Part shown: one piece after another, positions 51,724 through 61,647 of the stretch
Layout of the letters: every line of letters begins with the position of its first letter
Numbering within the stretch: position 1 is the first letter of the stretch
Assembly (NCBI GenBank): GCA_905234835.1
Contig: CAJOIZ010000001.1
Location: 124,001-188,000, forward strand
Source of the DNA: Paludibacteraceae bacterium
GTDB taxonomy: Bacteria; Bacteroidota; Bacteroidia; Bacteroidales; Paludibacteraceae
DNA length: 64,000 nucleotides
Reading direction: 5' to 3'
Notes under the pieces: generated by a model
Database searches by the model: none
What the model was told of the DNA's origin: nothing
Seen by the model: the letters and a program-made list of their open reading frames with translations, nothing else
Made by a program: the position numbers and the translations under genes

Positions 51724-54700
51724 ATGAAAGGCAATATATTCATCAACAAGCATGTGATGGCGTGTGCGATAGCCATCGTCATCGCCCTTGTGGGTTTCAT
51801 CTGCATGGAAACCCTGCCTATTGAGCAATACCCCGACATTGCGCCTCCTACGGTGCGTGTGTCCACCTCCTACACGGGCGCCGATGCCAACACGATAATG
51901 AAATCCGTGGTGCAGCCGTTAGAGGAGAGTATCAATGGTGTGCCGGGTATGACCTATATCACCGGTTCGGCATCCGCCTCAGGCGAGGTGTCCATTCAGG
52001 TGTTCTTCAAACAGGGGTCAGACCCCGATATCGCGGCGGTGAACGTGCAGAACCGTGTCAGCAAGGCTCTCGCGTTGCTGCCAGCCGAAGTGACCAAAGT
52101 GGGTGTGCAAGTGGCGAAACAACAGAACAACATCCTGCACATAGGCGCGCTCAAGAGCGTGGACGGCAAGTACGATGCCGACTTCATAGCCAACTACATA
52201 GACATCAATATCCGTCCCCGTCTGATGCGTATCACCGGTGTGGGTGATGTCATGTCGCTCGGCAACACCTACGCCCTGCGTATCTGGCTCAAACCCGACG
52301 TGATGGCGCAGTACGGACTAGTACCCGGCGATGTGTTCGCCGCTATCGGCGGACAGAGTTTCGTGTCGGCTACGGGTTCGTTAGGCGAGCAGTCGGAAAA
52401 CGCCTTCCAGTACTCGATGGAATACCGCGGCACGCTCAAGTCCGTGGAGGAGTTCAATGACATCGTACTCCGCACGAACGAAGGCGGACACCTGCTACGT
52501 CTCAGCGACGTGGCGGACGTGGAGATAGGTGCGGTGAGCTACAACTTCACATCTACCATTGACGGCAAACCGGGTACGCTGTATATGGTGTTCCAGGCTC
52601 CCGGCGCCAACGCCACGGAGGTCAATGCGCGCATTCACAAACTCTACGAAGACCTGAAGCCGACGATGCCTGCCGGATTAGAGTTTGAAATACTACAGAC
52701 ATCCGACGACTTCCTCTTTGCCGCCATCCACAACGTGGTGGAGACGCTGATTATCGCCATCCTGTTAGTTATTCTGGTTGTCTATTTCTTCCTTCAGAAC
52801 TTCAAAGCGACCCTTATCCCCTCCATATCCATCATCGTATCGCTGATGGGTACGTTCGCTATCGTAACTCTTGCGGGCTTTTCGCTCAACATACTCACGC
52901 TCTTTGCCCTTGTACTTGCCATCGGAACCGTCGTCGATGACGCCATTGTCGTTGTGGAGGCGGTGATGGCGAAGATGGAGAACGGCATTTCCGATGCACG
53001 CAAGGCCACCCGTGAGGCAATGAGTGAAGTTTCGGTGGCGGTTGTGTCGTGTACGCTCGTCTTTATGGCGGTGTTCATTCCTGTGGCATTCATGCCCGGC
53101 ACGTCCGGCTCGTTCTTCCTTCAGTTCGGCGTGACATTAGCTTCGGCAGTGGGATTGTCGTGCGTGTCCGCGTTAGTGCTCTGCCCGGCTCTGTGCGGAC
53201 TTATGATGCGCTATGACGCCGCTGACAACGAACGGAAGGACCTCAACTACTACGTCAAGAAAGCCTATACGGTCAGCTACAACGCCATCGCCGACAAGTA
53301 CAAGAAGAGTGTCGGCAAGTTCATCGGCCGTCCGTGGCTGTCATGGGGGCTGTTAGCCGTGGCGGCGGTGCTGCTCGTCCTGTCAATGCGCGCCCTGCCG
53401 TCCGGTCTCGTGCCACAGGAGGACCAGGGAGTGTTCTTCGCCGAGGTGCGCGCACCGGAAGGAAGCACCCTGCACGAGACAGGCGAGATTGTCAAAAAAG
53501 TGGAGGAGAAAATCAAGCAGATTCCCGAATTAGAGAGTTATGCCGTGGTCGATGGTTTCGGCATGATGGCCAACCAGTCGGCGAGCTGTTATGCCACACT
53601 GATTGTTCGTCTCAAGAACTGGGACGACCGTCCAGGCATGAACCACTATATCGAACTGGTCTATGGTCGTTTTGCCATGGCCTGCCAGGAGATAAAGAAC
53701 GCCGTCGTCATTCCTTTCCAGATGCCGCAGGTTCCGGGTTACGGGTCAAGCAACTCCGTCAATCTTGTGCTTCAGGACACGCAGGACCGTCCGATGTCGG
53801 AGTTTAACAAAGATGCGGAGAAGTTCATCGCCGCCCTGAACGAACGGCCGGAGATCATGCTGGCGATGAGTACCTACTCCGAACGGTTCCCGAAGTATGA
53901 GGTCAGTGTCGATGCCGCCCAGTGCGACCGTGCGGGTGTGACGCCCGCCGACGTCCTCGGCACGCTCGGCGCGTACTGCGGTGCCGCTTACGTGGGCAAC
54001 TTCAACCAGTTCGGAAAGGTCTATCGCATCATGGCGAACGCGTCGCCTGACTACCGTCTCGACCCTTCGGCGCTCAACAACATCTTCGTCCGCGTTAGTG
54101 GCGGAAAGATGGCTCCCGTTTCGGAGTTCGTCTCGCTCAAGGAGGTGGTCGGCTCGGCTTCCGTAGAGCATTTCAACCTCTTCCAGAGCATCACCTGCGG
54201 TGTGATGGCAGCAGGCGGCTGTTCGGAAGGTGACGCGCACAAGGCGATTGCCGAGGTTTTCAAGGAGACCATGCCAGTCGGCTACAGCTATGAGTACGGC
54301 GGCATGTCCCGCGAAGTGGAGGAGACCGCCGGCTCCAATGCAACCGCGCTCATCTACCTCATCTGCGCCATCCTCATCTACCTCATTCTCGCCTCGCTTT
54401 ACAACTCGTGGTTTACGCCGTGGGCTGTCCTGCTCAGCGTGCCTTTCGGTCTGATGGGGTCGTTCGGTGTCACATGGCTCGTCTCGCTCATGCACCTGCC
54501 CGGTATGGATAACAACATCTACCTGCAGACGGGTGTCATCATGCTGATCGGTCTGTTAGCGAAGACCGCCATCCTCATCACCGAGTTCGCGTCCGAACGA
54601 CGCGCACAGGGATTGAGCATCCGTGACGCAGCGTTCGCCGCCTGCGAAGAGCGTCTGCGTCCTATCCTGATGACCGTCGTGACGATGATTGCCGGTATGA

Positions 54701-54912
54701 TTCCGCTGATTATCGCGGGCGGTGCCGGCGCCAACGGCAACCGCGTTCTGGCATTAGGTGTGACGGCAGGTATGGCGGTAGGCACACTCGCCCTCGTCTT
54801 TGTCGTTCCCGCTTTCTTCATCGTCTTCCAGACCTTGGAGGAGAAATTCAGCGGCAGTCCTGTCAAAGCAGAAGAAAAGAATGGAGAAGAGGAAGTGAAA
54901 GAAGATAATTGA
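51724..54912 (+). CDS. RND efflux pump inner-membrane transporter, HAE1 family
   Basis: 1062 residues from the ATG at 51724; a TTG at 51715 would add three residues. It shows the two-fold HAE1 plan with twelve membrane helices. The TM4 proton-relay Asp pair is in GTVVDDAIVVVEAV, and PIEQYPDIAPPTV is the family's N-terminal signature. The C terminus is Glu/Lys-rich. It exports hydrophobic or amphipathic compounds; substrates are unknown. The gene order MFP-RND-OMF is the usual one. Confidence 0.96.
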   Translation: MKGNIFINKHVMACAIAIVIALVGFICMETLPIEQYPDIAPPTVRVSTSYTGADANTIMKSVVQPLEESINGVPGMTYITGSASASGEVSIQVFFKQGSDPDIAAVNVQNRVSKALALLPAEVTKVGVQVAKQQNNILHIGALKSVDGKYDADFIANYIDINIRPRLMRITGVGDVMSLGNTYALRIWLKPDVMAQYGLVPGDVFAAIGGQSFVSATGSLGEQSENAFQYSMEYRGTLKSVEEFNDIVLRTNEGGHLLRLSDVADVEIGAVSYNFTSTIDGKPGTLYMVFQAPGANATEVNARIHKLYEDLKPTMPAGLEFEILQTSDDFLFAAIHNVVETLIIAILLVILVVYFFLQNFKATLIPSISIIVSLMGTFAIVTLAGFSLNILTLFALVLAIGTVVDDAIVVVEAVMAKMENGISDARKATREAMSEVSVAVVSCTLVFMAVFIPVAFMPGTSGSFFLQFGVTLASAVGLSCVSALVLCPALCGLMMRYDAADNERKDLNYYVKKAYTVSYNAIADKYKKSVGKFIGRPWLSWGLLAVAAVLLVLSMRALPSGLVPQEDQGVFFAEVRAPEGSTLHETGEIVKKVEEKIKQIPELESYAVVDGFGMMANQSASCYATLIVRLKNWDDRPGMNHYIELVYGRFAMACQEIKNAVVIPFQMPQVPGYGSSNSVNLVLQDTQDRPMSEFNKDAEKFIAALNERPEIMLAMSTYSERFPKYEVSVDAAQCDRAGVTPADVLGTLGAYCGAAYVGNFNQFGKVYRIMANASPDYRLDPSALNNIFVRVSGGKMAPVSEFVSLKEVVGSASVEHFNLFQSITCGVMAAGGCSEGDAHKAIAEVFKETMPVGYSYEYGGMSREVEETAGSNATALIYLICAILIYLILASLYNSWFTPWAVLLSVPFGLMGSFGVTWLVSLMHLPGMDNNIYLQTGVIMLIGLLAKTAILITEFASERRAQGLSIRDAAFAACEERLRPILMTVVTMIAGMIPLIIAGGAGANGNRVLALGVTAGMAVGTLALVFVVPAFFIVFQTLEEKFSGSPVKAEEKNGEEEVKEDN

Positions 54913-54932
54913 TAAAGCGAAAGGAGACAGTT

Positions 54933-56312
54933 ATGAAACGATATAACGCATACATAGCCATTCTTTTGGCGGTCGTAACATTCACCGGTTGCGGCGTTTA
55001 CAAGAAGTACACTCCGCAGACCGAAACACCCGACAACCTGTACGGTCAGGCTCCTGACCAGCAGGCCTCCGTGGCGGAACTATCGTGGCGCGAGTTCTTT
55101 ACCGACCCCGTGCTGCAACAACTCATCAACACGGCACTTGAAAAGAATACCGACATCAAGTCCGCCCGTCTGACGGTGGAGAAAGCGCAGGCATCGCTGC
55201 GCGCCGCCAAACTGGCGTATCTGCCCTCGCTCACGCTCGCTCCGTCGGCAAGTATCGGAACAACGATGCTCGGCGCGGCAGGCAGCGGAACAGGAGCTGC
55301 ATACACCTACAACATCCCCCTTCAGCTCGACTGGAACATCGGCATCTCCGGCTCCGTGACGGTGAACAAACGCAAATCGCAGGCAGTCCTCGAGCAGGCG
55401 CAGGCGCAGCAGCAGGCCATGCAGGCGAACATCATCTCCGCCGTGGCGCAGCAGTACTTTATGCTTCAGCTCCTTGACCGACAGTTAGAAGTGCTGGTTC
55501 AGACCGACAGTCTCTGGGACGTGTCGCTTGATACGCAGCGGGCATTGTGGGAAAACGGCAAGACGTATTCCACCGCCGTCAATCAGATGGAGTCGTCCAA
55601 CCTGAACGTGAAGATGCAGATCATCGACACACGCCGCAGTATCGTGTCCATAGAGAACGCCTTGTGCAAACTGTTAGTGCAGACACCCCAGCATATCCAA
55701 CGTACGAAATGGGGTCAGTACACCCTACCCGAACGATTCGGCACGGGTGTTCCCGCCACACTGCTTGAGAACCGCCCTGACATACGCTTGGCTGACAAAG
55801 TACTCGCGGAAGCATTCTACAACACCGCTGCCGCCAAAGCCGCTTTCTATCCGTCCTTCTCCCTTTCCGGTTTGCTCGGATGGACCAACGGCCAGGGGGC
55901 GATTGCTAACCCGGGCGCACTCCTTATGCAGGCTGCCGCCTCGCTCGTACAACCCATCTTCGCTCTCGGCAAACTCAAAGCCAACCTCAAGATTGCCAAA
56001 CTCAGTCAAGAGGACCGGCTCAACCAGTATGTCCAGACCGTCATCAATGCCGGCAACCAGGTCAATGAGTGTCTGGCGGACTGCCAAACAGCACAGAAAA
56101 AAGACCTGCTTTACAAGCAGCAAGTCAAAGTGCTTCAGGATGCTTATACCGGCACTCATGAACTGATGGATGTCGGCAAAGCAAGTTACCTTGAGGTGCT
56201 GACGGCACAGGAGTCGCTTCTGTCGGCACAACTTAACGAAGCAGCCAACTTATACAACGGTTCACAGGCCCTCATAGCACTCTATATCGCCCTCGGCGGC
56301 GGCACAAAATAG
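54933..56312 (+). CDS. Outer-membrane efflux lipoprotein, TolC/NodT family
   Basis: 459 residues from the ATG at 54933, preceded by AAAGGAG at a good spacing; a TTG at 54909 is rejected. Lipobox VTFTGC then GVYKKY. Two outer-membrane-efflux halves (about 50-240 and 260-455) with long helices and the NRPDIRLADKVLAEA motif. It forms the outer channel of the pump coded by the two preceding genes. It is followed after 10 bp by the TamB-barrel gene. Confidence 0.95.
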   Translation: MKRYNAYIAILLAVVTFTGCGVYKKYTPQTETPDNLYGQAPDQQASVAELSWREFFTDPVLQQLINTALEKNTDIKSARLTVEKAQASLRAAKLAYLPSLTLAPSASIGTTMLGAAGSGTGAAYTYNIPLQLDWNIGISGSVTVNKRKSQAVLEQAQAQQQAMQANIISAVAQQYFMLQLLDRQLEVLVQTDSLWDVSLDTQRALWENGKTYSTAVNQMESSNLNVKMQIIDTRRSIVSIENALCKLLVQTPQHIQRTKWGQYTLPERFGTGVPATLLENRPDIRLADKVLAEAFYNTAAAKAAFYPSFSLSGLLGWTNGQGAIANPGALLMQAAASLVQPIFALGKLKANLKIAKLSQEDRLNQYVQTVINAGNQVNECLADCQTAQKKDLLYKQQVKVLQDAYTGTHELMDVGKASYLEVLTAQESLLSAQLNEAANLYNGSQALIALYIALGGGTK

Positions 56313-56322
56313 ATTGTTGTAG

Positions 56323-59300
56323 TTGAAGACGAGTAGTCTTATATGGAAAATTCCCGTAGCCGTTATCGGTCTGGTATTGGGATTGGCTGTGCTGTTGGTA
56401 GCAACGGCAGCCGTTGTCATCGTTACCCCTTCCGCCCGAACGGCGGTATTGGAAAAAGCGGTGGAACAAGCCAACGAGCGAACGGATTATGACATAGACC
56501 TTGGGAGGCTGTATCTATCGCCCTTCCACCATTCGCCCAAACTCCTTTACCATGCCTACAAAGGCACGGCAGACCTGCCCTTGCTAATCGAGGCGGACAG
56601 CCTGTTTGTCGGTCATCGCGGACAGGACACGCTGCTGTATGTCAGTGCCTTGCGGCTCAATGCCTTGCTTCGGACCACAGAGATGGACGTTGAGACCCCC
56701 TTGTCTGTTCCCGTCGAGGTGGAGCGTCTGCGTTTAGAAAAGACCACTTTCCATTCGGACTCGCTGATTGCCGGAGTGGGCATTGACGTGCTGGCGGATC
56801 TGTTAGACGCAAAGAGCAAGGGACTGGTCATTCAGAAAGGACAGTTCCCTATCGAAGGTCTGCGATTAGATGATGCATACATACGCATCGATGTGCGTGA
56901 GACGGAGGATACCGTCTCCTCTGAGAGCAGTCCGTTGGCGTTTGATGTGACGGACGGTTTGCTGCGCAATGTGCGGTTTGTGCTTACTCCGACCGGCTTG
57001 GATTTACGTACCAACAGCCTTGCTACGGACGTGCTGGCGGATGTGGGAGGTAGCCTGTATGATGTCCGGCAGATTAACGCGGGCGGCTTTTCGCTGACGT
57101 TAGACAAACTATATCTTCCGTTTGACACACTTTACGGGGATGCTCGGGTGGATCTGACGCGCAACCTGATTACCTCGGGCGGCTTGCACGCACGCGCCGA
57201 TGCTTATGATGCGAAAGCTGATCTGACCGCCACTGCGATGGATCTGGACAAGATGCGCGTGGAGGTGGCAGGTGATGCGGAGTTCTGCGGCAGCAGGGCG
57301 AATCTGCGCGGCAGTTATGATATAAATAATGAGGCATATAATCTCAAGGCGAATGTACAGCGGGTGAATCTCGCCCCACTCCTCAAAGACAGTACCCGTC
57401 TTCTGTTAGCGGGAGATATTCAGGCAGATGGCAGTGGCTTTGACTTCGCTTCACGCGCAACGAAAAGCAAGGTTCAGATTCGGATGACGGACTGCGTGTA
57501 TGACAACATCGATGTGTCGGGAGTACGATTGGATGCCGAGCTCTCCGAGCGGACAGTATCAGGCGTTATGCATCTCCCCGTCCGAATGAATTCCGACGGT
57601 ATGCAGATAAGCGCATTGACAGACAATCAGTTCGGCGTGTCGGAATTTCTGACCCCGCAGCAGATGGGAGTTGTTTTTCATTCGCAGATGCGCGATGTAC
57701 GAGCACATATAGCGGACGAAGATTTTGCTGCGGACAGCCTGCAACTCCGTTTCTCCACCGGCGGTTCAACTCAGTTGGATGTGGCGACCGACGGTCTGCA
57801 ACTGAATGTGAAGAGTCCGATGCATGTCCTTTCGTTAGTTGACCGGTTGCCGCCGCTACTTGACGCGATTGGCGACTCCGCCGTCACCGATCCCATTCTG
57901 TCGCTTTCCGACCTCACAATGCTTGACACCATCCGTCGGCTCATTCCCTGTCTTGGGGCGGACATCCGGCTTACAAAAGGCAGTCCCGTGCAGCATATCA
58001 TAGACCGCACAGGAGTAGATATTAACGAAGTCGTCTTGTCGCTCAACTCCGACAAACAGCGGACAGATATCGTCATGAATGCCTCTGTTCCGGAGATCAG
58101 TCATCCCGACGACAGTACGGCGCTGCGTCTTCCCGCCGCCACAACGAAAGTAAGTGTGGAAATGACGGAGGGGCTGACCAATGCCCTGTTATTGGCGGAC
58201 ACGCGTCTCACGGACGGCTTGATGACGGTTCACGACCTGCGCACGGATGCCAATCTGTGCATTGAACTGGAGCGTAACGGAAGTCAGTTAGACGGAACGG
58301 GAACACTGATATTAGACAGTCTATCCTACGGTACGATGAATCTGGGCAGCAGGATGATGGATATCCGCTTGGCTCCATCCGAGTTGCACGCCGGCTCGCT
58401 CAAGGCGGACATCCGATTAGATGACATACCTCTCGCTCTCGTGGACAGTATCATCCATTCGGACGACCTGTCGCTTGAAGGGACTATCCGAGCGAAAGCC
58501 CTTGCAGACGGACTGCCCGCCAAGTTGGACCTTTCAGGCGAGGTGCTGCCGTTAGACGTAACGGTCCGATACAATCCGTATGGCGTGCAATTAGGATTGG
58601 CGGAGAAACCTATAGTGATGGAGCATAACCATCTCAACTTGAACGGATTGCCTGTTTATGGTGTGGACAGCACGTTCATCACCCTGACCGGCGGACTGAA
58701 CCTTGACAGCATGCGGCTGGACATAGCCCTTGCCGGGGACTCGTTCGTTCCCATCCGATTGGTAAAAGAGGGCGGCGCGTTGCCCGTCTATGGCAATCTG
58801 GCGACAGACATAAGAGGGAACATTAGCGGCCCGTTGGACAGCATAATGGTGGATGCTGATGTTACTATCCTACCGACTACCAACCTCGTTTATCCTATTG
58901 ATGAGAAGAACCTTGCGCAAGTCAAACCGTATGGAACAGTCAATGTCCAGTACGGCACTGCCGAGGGCAACCTGAACCTTGGCGGACGGGTGAACGTGGA
59001 CGAAGGAACCGTCCGCTATTCGCCGAAAATATACCCGATTATGCCTTTCCAAGTGGATTCGGGCAGTCATGTAACATTCCACGGACCGATCGGTCAGACG
59101 ATGCTCAATGTCTCGGCGTCGCAGAAGGTGAAGGGCAGTGCACAGTCGGAAGGCGAGGATATGCGCCTTGTGGATTTCACAACGGGTGTGCGTGTGAAAG
59201 GACCGTTAGACTCCATCGGTTTAGGTGCGCTGGATTTCTTCCTCGAAGCACCTGAGGATGAAGCCATAACGGAAGAACTTGCCTCTTTAGACGAGGAAAC

Positions 59301-61119
59301 ACGCGAAGGTCTGGCAGCCGCCTTGCTCGCCACGGGTATGTACATGGGCGAGAGCAATGTGGCGGCACACAACGGAGGCTATGCCCTCACCAGCATCATC
59401 AACAGCCGCATTGATGCGGCAATGACCAACTCCAAAAAAGGCAAATGGTTAGATATCAACATCAGCAGCAGTCAGAACGAGCGCGCATCGGGCAAGACGA
59501 ACGACTACGGCGTATCGCTCAGCAAGTCCTTCTTCAATGACCGTTTCCGCATCACGGTAGGCGCTTCGGTGACAGACAATCCGGAAATGAGCAACAGCCT
59601 CGGTCTGTCAGGTATGGCATCCGCCGACTTCAAACTGACCCGCGACGGCAATGTGCTGCTCAGGGCTTTCACCCAGCGCGACTGCTACAATATCTATGAG
59701 GGCGAACTGCAAAAGTCCGGCTTGGGTGTGCGTTCCTCCAACACGTGGCTGCGGAAGGGTGTTTTCCGTTCCGATACGATTACACGCACGTTCGGACTAA
59801 CGGCGGACGCAGACGTAGCGTACCGCTCGAACAGCAGCCTCGGTCCGGATATCGCCATCAAATCTTCCATTAAGAATCTGCTCGGGCGCAACGAGACTTT
59901 CTCCGTCAAGACCCACGGTGCCTACTATTGGATGCTACGTAACCGACAGGAAGGAGCAAACGAAGTGAACGATACGTACAAAATGGGTATTGAGACGGCA
60001 CTCGTATTCCCCTATCTGCATTGGGTGGGCGACAATAACCCCGAGGGTGACACACGTTACCGTGTGGGCTACAACTACGAGAACATAGCCGGCGGCTACG
60101 GTATTCACAAAGTGTCCGGCGCGTTCACGTATTTCATACGTTCGCCACGTTCCCGCTTCGTTACCCACTCGCTCACTCCTTTCTCGCTCTCGTTCGTACA
60201 CATGAGCAGCACTTCGGAGGATCTGATAACGAAAGCAATCAACCAGCCCCAACTCCTCAAACTGATTGCCGGCGATGAATTCATTCCGGCTGTCGGGTAC
60301 GATTTTACCTACAACGACTACCGCGCACGTCGCGCTGTCAATACGATGATTGACATCGAAATCAAAGAGGCTGGAAACCTGCTCAACTCGCTCTACTGCC
60401 TCTTCGGACATGAATGGGACGAATATGGCAAACCCCTCGGACATATCTCCTTTGACCAGTTCATCCGGCTCAGCACCGAACTGCGCAACAAGTTCAACCT
60501 GACCGACAAAGTGAGCATTGCCACACGCCTGTATGCAGGCGGTATCCTTCCGATGGGCAACTCCGTCACCACTCCGCTCTCCGAGATGTTCTACGCCGGC
60601 GGAACAAACAGCATGCGTGCCGTCGCTTCCTATTCGTACGGTCCGGGCAACTACTACAGTACCAAGTACAACCAGAACTTCTTCCACGCCGGTGACATAC
60701 GCTTGGAAGCCAACTTTGAGTTGCGTTTCCCCATCTGGTGGAAAGTCTTCGGTGCGCTGTTCCTTGATGCGGGCAACGTGTGGTACTGGGGAAACACCCT
60801 TGACGACTTTGAAGACAATGCCGAACTGACGGCATTCATCCAACAGATGGAGATTCCTGCCAACCTTCGTGACGGCCTTCTTAACAATCCCGATTGGGCG
60901 CGGCAGATTGCTCTCGGTACGGGTACGGGACTTCGTTTGGATTTGGATGGACTGGTCATTCGGCTCGACCTCGGTGTAGGCATCCATGCCCCCTACCAGA
61001 CGTACAAGTACAACAAGGATATGACCCCTGATTACAACCGCCCCATCGACACGTATTTCAATATCCCCTCCTTCCTCGATGCCGTCCACCTCAATTTCGG
61101 TATCGGTTATCCATTCTGA
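56323..61119 (+). CDS. TamB-like protein fused to an Omp85/TamL-type outer-membrane barrel
   Basis: 1598 residues. The only plausible start is TTG at 56323, because the signal-anchor helix (IPVAVIGLVLGLAVLLVATA) follows at once and no ATG lies near. Residues 1-1130 follow TamB: an AsmA-like start (VEQANERTDYDIDLGRLYL), long beta-repeat region, then the DUF490-type C-terminal part (GRVNVDEGTVRYSPKIYP, LEAPEDEAITEEL, KLTRDGNVLLRAFTQ). About 1150-1598 match the Omp85/TamL barrel of Bacteroidota: FYAGGTNSMRAVASYSYGPG, DIRLEANFELRFPIW, FGALFLDAGNVWYW, RLDLGVGIH and the terminal NFGIGYPF. TamB and TamL are usually separate genes. The POTRA domains normally before the barrel are not seen, and the loop motif reads RA instead of RG. 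It would span inner membrane, periplasm and outer membrane in one chain. Confidence 0.85.
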   Translation: MKTSSLIWKIPVAVIGLVLGLAVLLVATAAVVIVTPSARTAVLEKAVEQANERTDYDIDLGRLYLSPFHHSPKLLYHAYKGTADLPLLIEADSLFVGHRGQDTLLYVSALRLNALLRTTEMDVETPLSVPVEVERLRLEKTTFHSDSLIAGVGIDVLADLLDAKSKGLVIQKGQFPIEGLRLDDAYIRIDVRETEDTVSSESSPLAFDVTDGLLRNVRFVLTPTGLDLRTNSLATDVLADVGGSLYDVRQINAGGFSLTLDKLYLPFDTLYGDARVDLTRNLITSGGLHARADAYDAKADLTATAMDLDKMRVEVAGDAEFCGSRANLRGSYDINNEAYNLKANVQRVNLAPLLKDSTRLLLAGDIQADGSGFDFASRATKSKVQIRMTDCVYDNIDVSGVRLDAELSERTVSGVMHLPVRMNSDGMQISALTDNQFGVSEFLTPQQMGVVFHSQMRDVRAHIADEDFAADSLQLRFSTGGSTQLDVATDGLQLNVKSPMHVLSLVDRLPPLLDAIGDSAVTDPILSLSDLTMLDTIRRLIPCLGADIRLTKGSPVQHIIDRTGVDINEVVLSLNSDKQRTDIVMNASVPEISHPDDSTALRLPAATTKVSVEMTEGLTNALLLADTRLTDGLMTVHDLRTDANLCIELERNGSQLDGTGTLILDSLSYGTMNLGSRMMDIRLAPSELHAGSLKADIRLDDIPLALVDSIIHSDDLSLEGTIRAKALADGLPAKLDLSGEVLPLDVTVRYNPYGVQLGLAEKPIVMEHNHLNLNGLPVYGVDSTFITLTGGLNLDSMRLDIALAGDSFVPIRLVKEGGALPVYGNLATDIRGNISGPLDSIMVDADVTILPTTNLVYPIDEKNLAQVKPYGTVNVQYGTAEGNLNLGGRVNVDEGTVRYSPKIYPIMPFQVDSGSHVTFHGPIGQTMLNVSASQKVKGSAQSEGEDMRLVDFTTGVRVKGPLDSIGLGALDFFLEAPEDEAITEELASLDEETREGLAAALLATGMYMGESNVAAHNGGYALTSIINSRIDAAMTNSKKGKWLDINISSSQNERASGKTNDYGVSLSKSFFNDRFRITVGASVTDNPEMSNSLGLSGMASADFKLTRDGNVLLRAFTQRDCYNIYEGELQKSGLGVRSSNTWLRKGVFRSDTITRTFGLTADADVAYRSNSSLGPDIAIKSSIKNLLGRNETFSVKTHGAYYWMLRNRQEGANEVNDTYKMGIETALVFPYLHWVGDNNPEGDTRYRVGYNYENIAGGYGIHKVSGAFTYFIRSPRSRFVTHSLTPFSLSFVHMSSTSEDLITKAINQPQLLKLIAGDEFIPAVGYDFTYNDYRARRAVNTMIDIEIKEAGNLLNSLYCLFGHEWDEYGKPLGHISFDQFIRLSTELRNKFNLTDKVSIATRLYAGGILPMGNSVTTPLSEMFYAGGTNSMRAVASYSYGPGNYYSTKYNQNFFHAGDIRLEANFELRFPIWWKVFGALFLDAGNVWYWGNTLDDFEDNAELTAFIQQMEIPANLRDGLLNNPDWARQIALGTGTGLRLDLDGLVIRLDLGVGIHAPYQTYKYNKDMTPDYNRPIDTYFNIPSFLDAVHLNFGIGYPF

Positions 61120-61647
61120 CAAATCCTATCCGGCTAATCTCTCCTGCAAATCCGAAAAGGAAGCACATGAAACCATTATCCCAGACCGCTGACGAGTGGT
61201 TTGGGTTTGATTTCATAATGCAACGTGAGTACGGTATAGAGGTATAAGATTTGGGTTTAACCCATATCGCTGTCGGATAGCCTGTGTTTTAGTTCACATA
61301 TTTACAGAAAAAAAAAGCACTCGCGTAACCGATGAATAAAGGGCTGAATGCACTTTTTGAACAGGCAATGAACGACGAATGAACGACGAAAGAACAGGAT
61401 CACCGCCTAATTTTGACAAAAAAAATTGTAATAAACTCCCCTTCGTAGTTGCACATCGGTCAAGGCATCTTTAGGGATGGCGCATAAGTCAGTAGACGCC
61501 TGCCCTACCCTGTCACTACAGCGCGTTGCTCACCTGCAATGACTGCAGAGCTTTCAGGAAAACACTCGTTTTGCCGCCCCGCCTGCGCTTCTTCTGTCGC
61601 CCCGAACATATCGCAGCCCGACAAAAAGGACAATAAAACAGATCTGA
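61120..61647. other. Intergenic region without a supported gene
   Basis: 528 bp. It contains a tandem near-repeat AATGAACGACGA (61368-61392), a small inverted repeat TGGGTTTAACCCA (61252-61264), and an A-run. A short minus-strand frame ending at about 61533 reads KKRRRGGKTSVFLKALQSLQ; it contains a GGKTS string but lacks a start and looks like a remnant at best. The region lies between convergent transcription units, but no strong terminator was found. Confidence 0.5.

Noticed and set aside
59935..61122. 395-codon minus-strand ORF opposite the TamB-barrel gene
   Set aside because: It mirrors the barrel-coding part, whose plus-strand reading matches a known family to the last residue.
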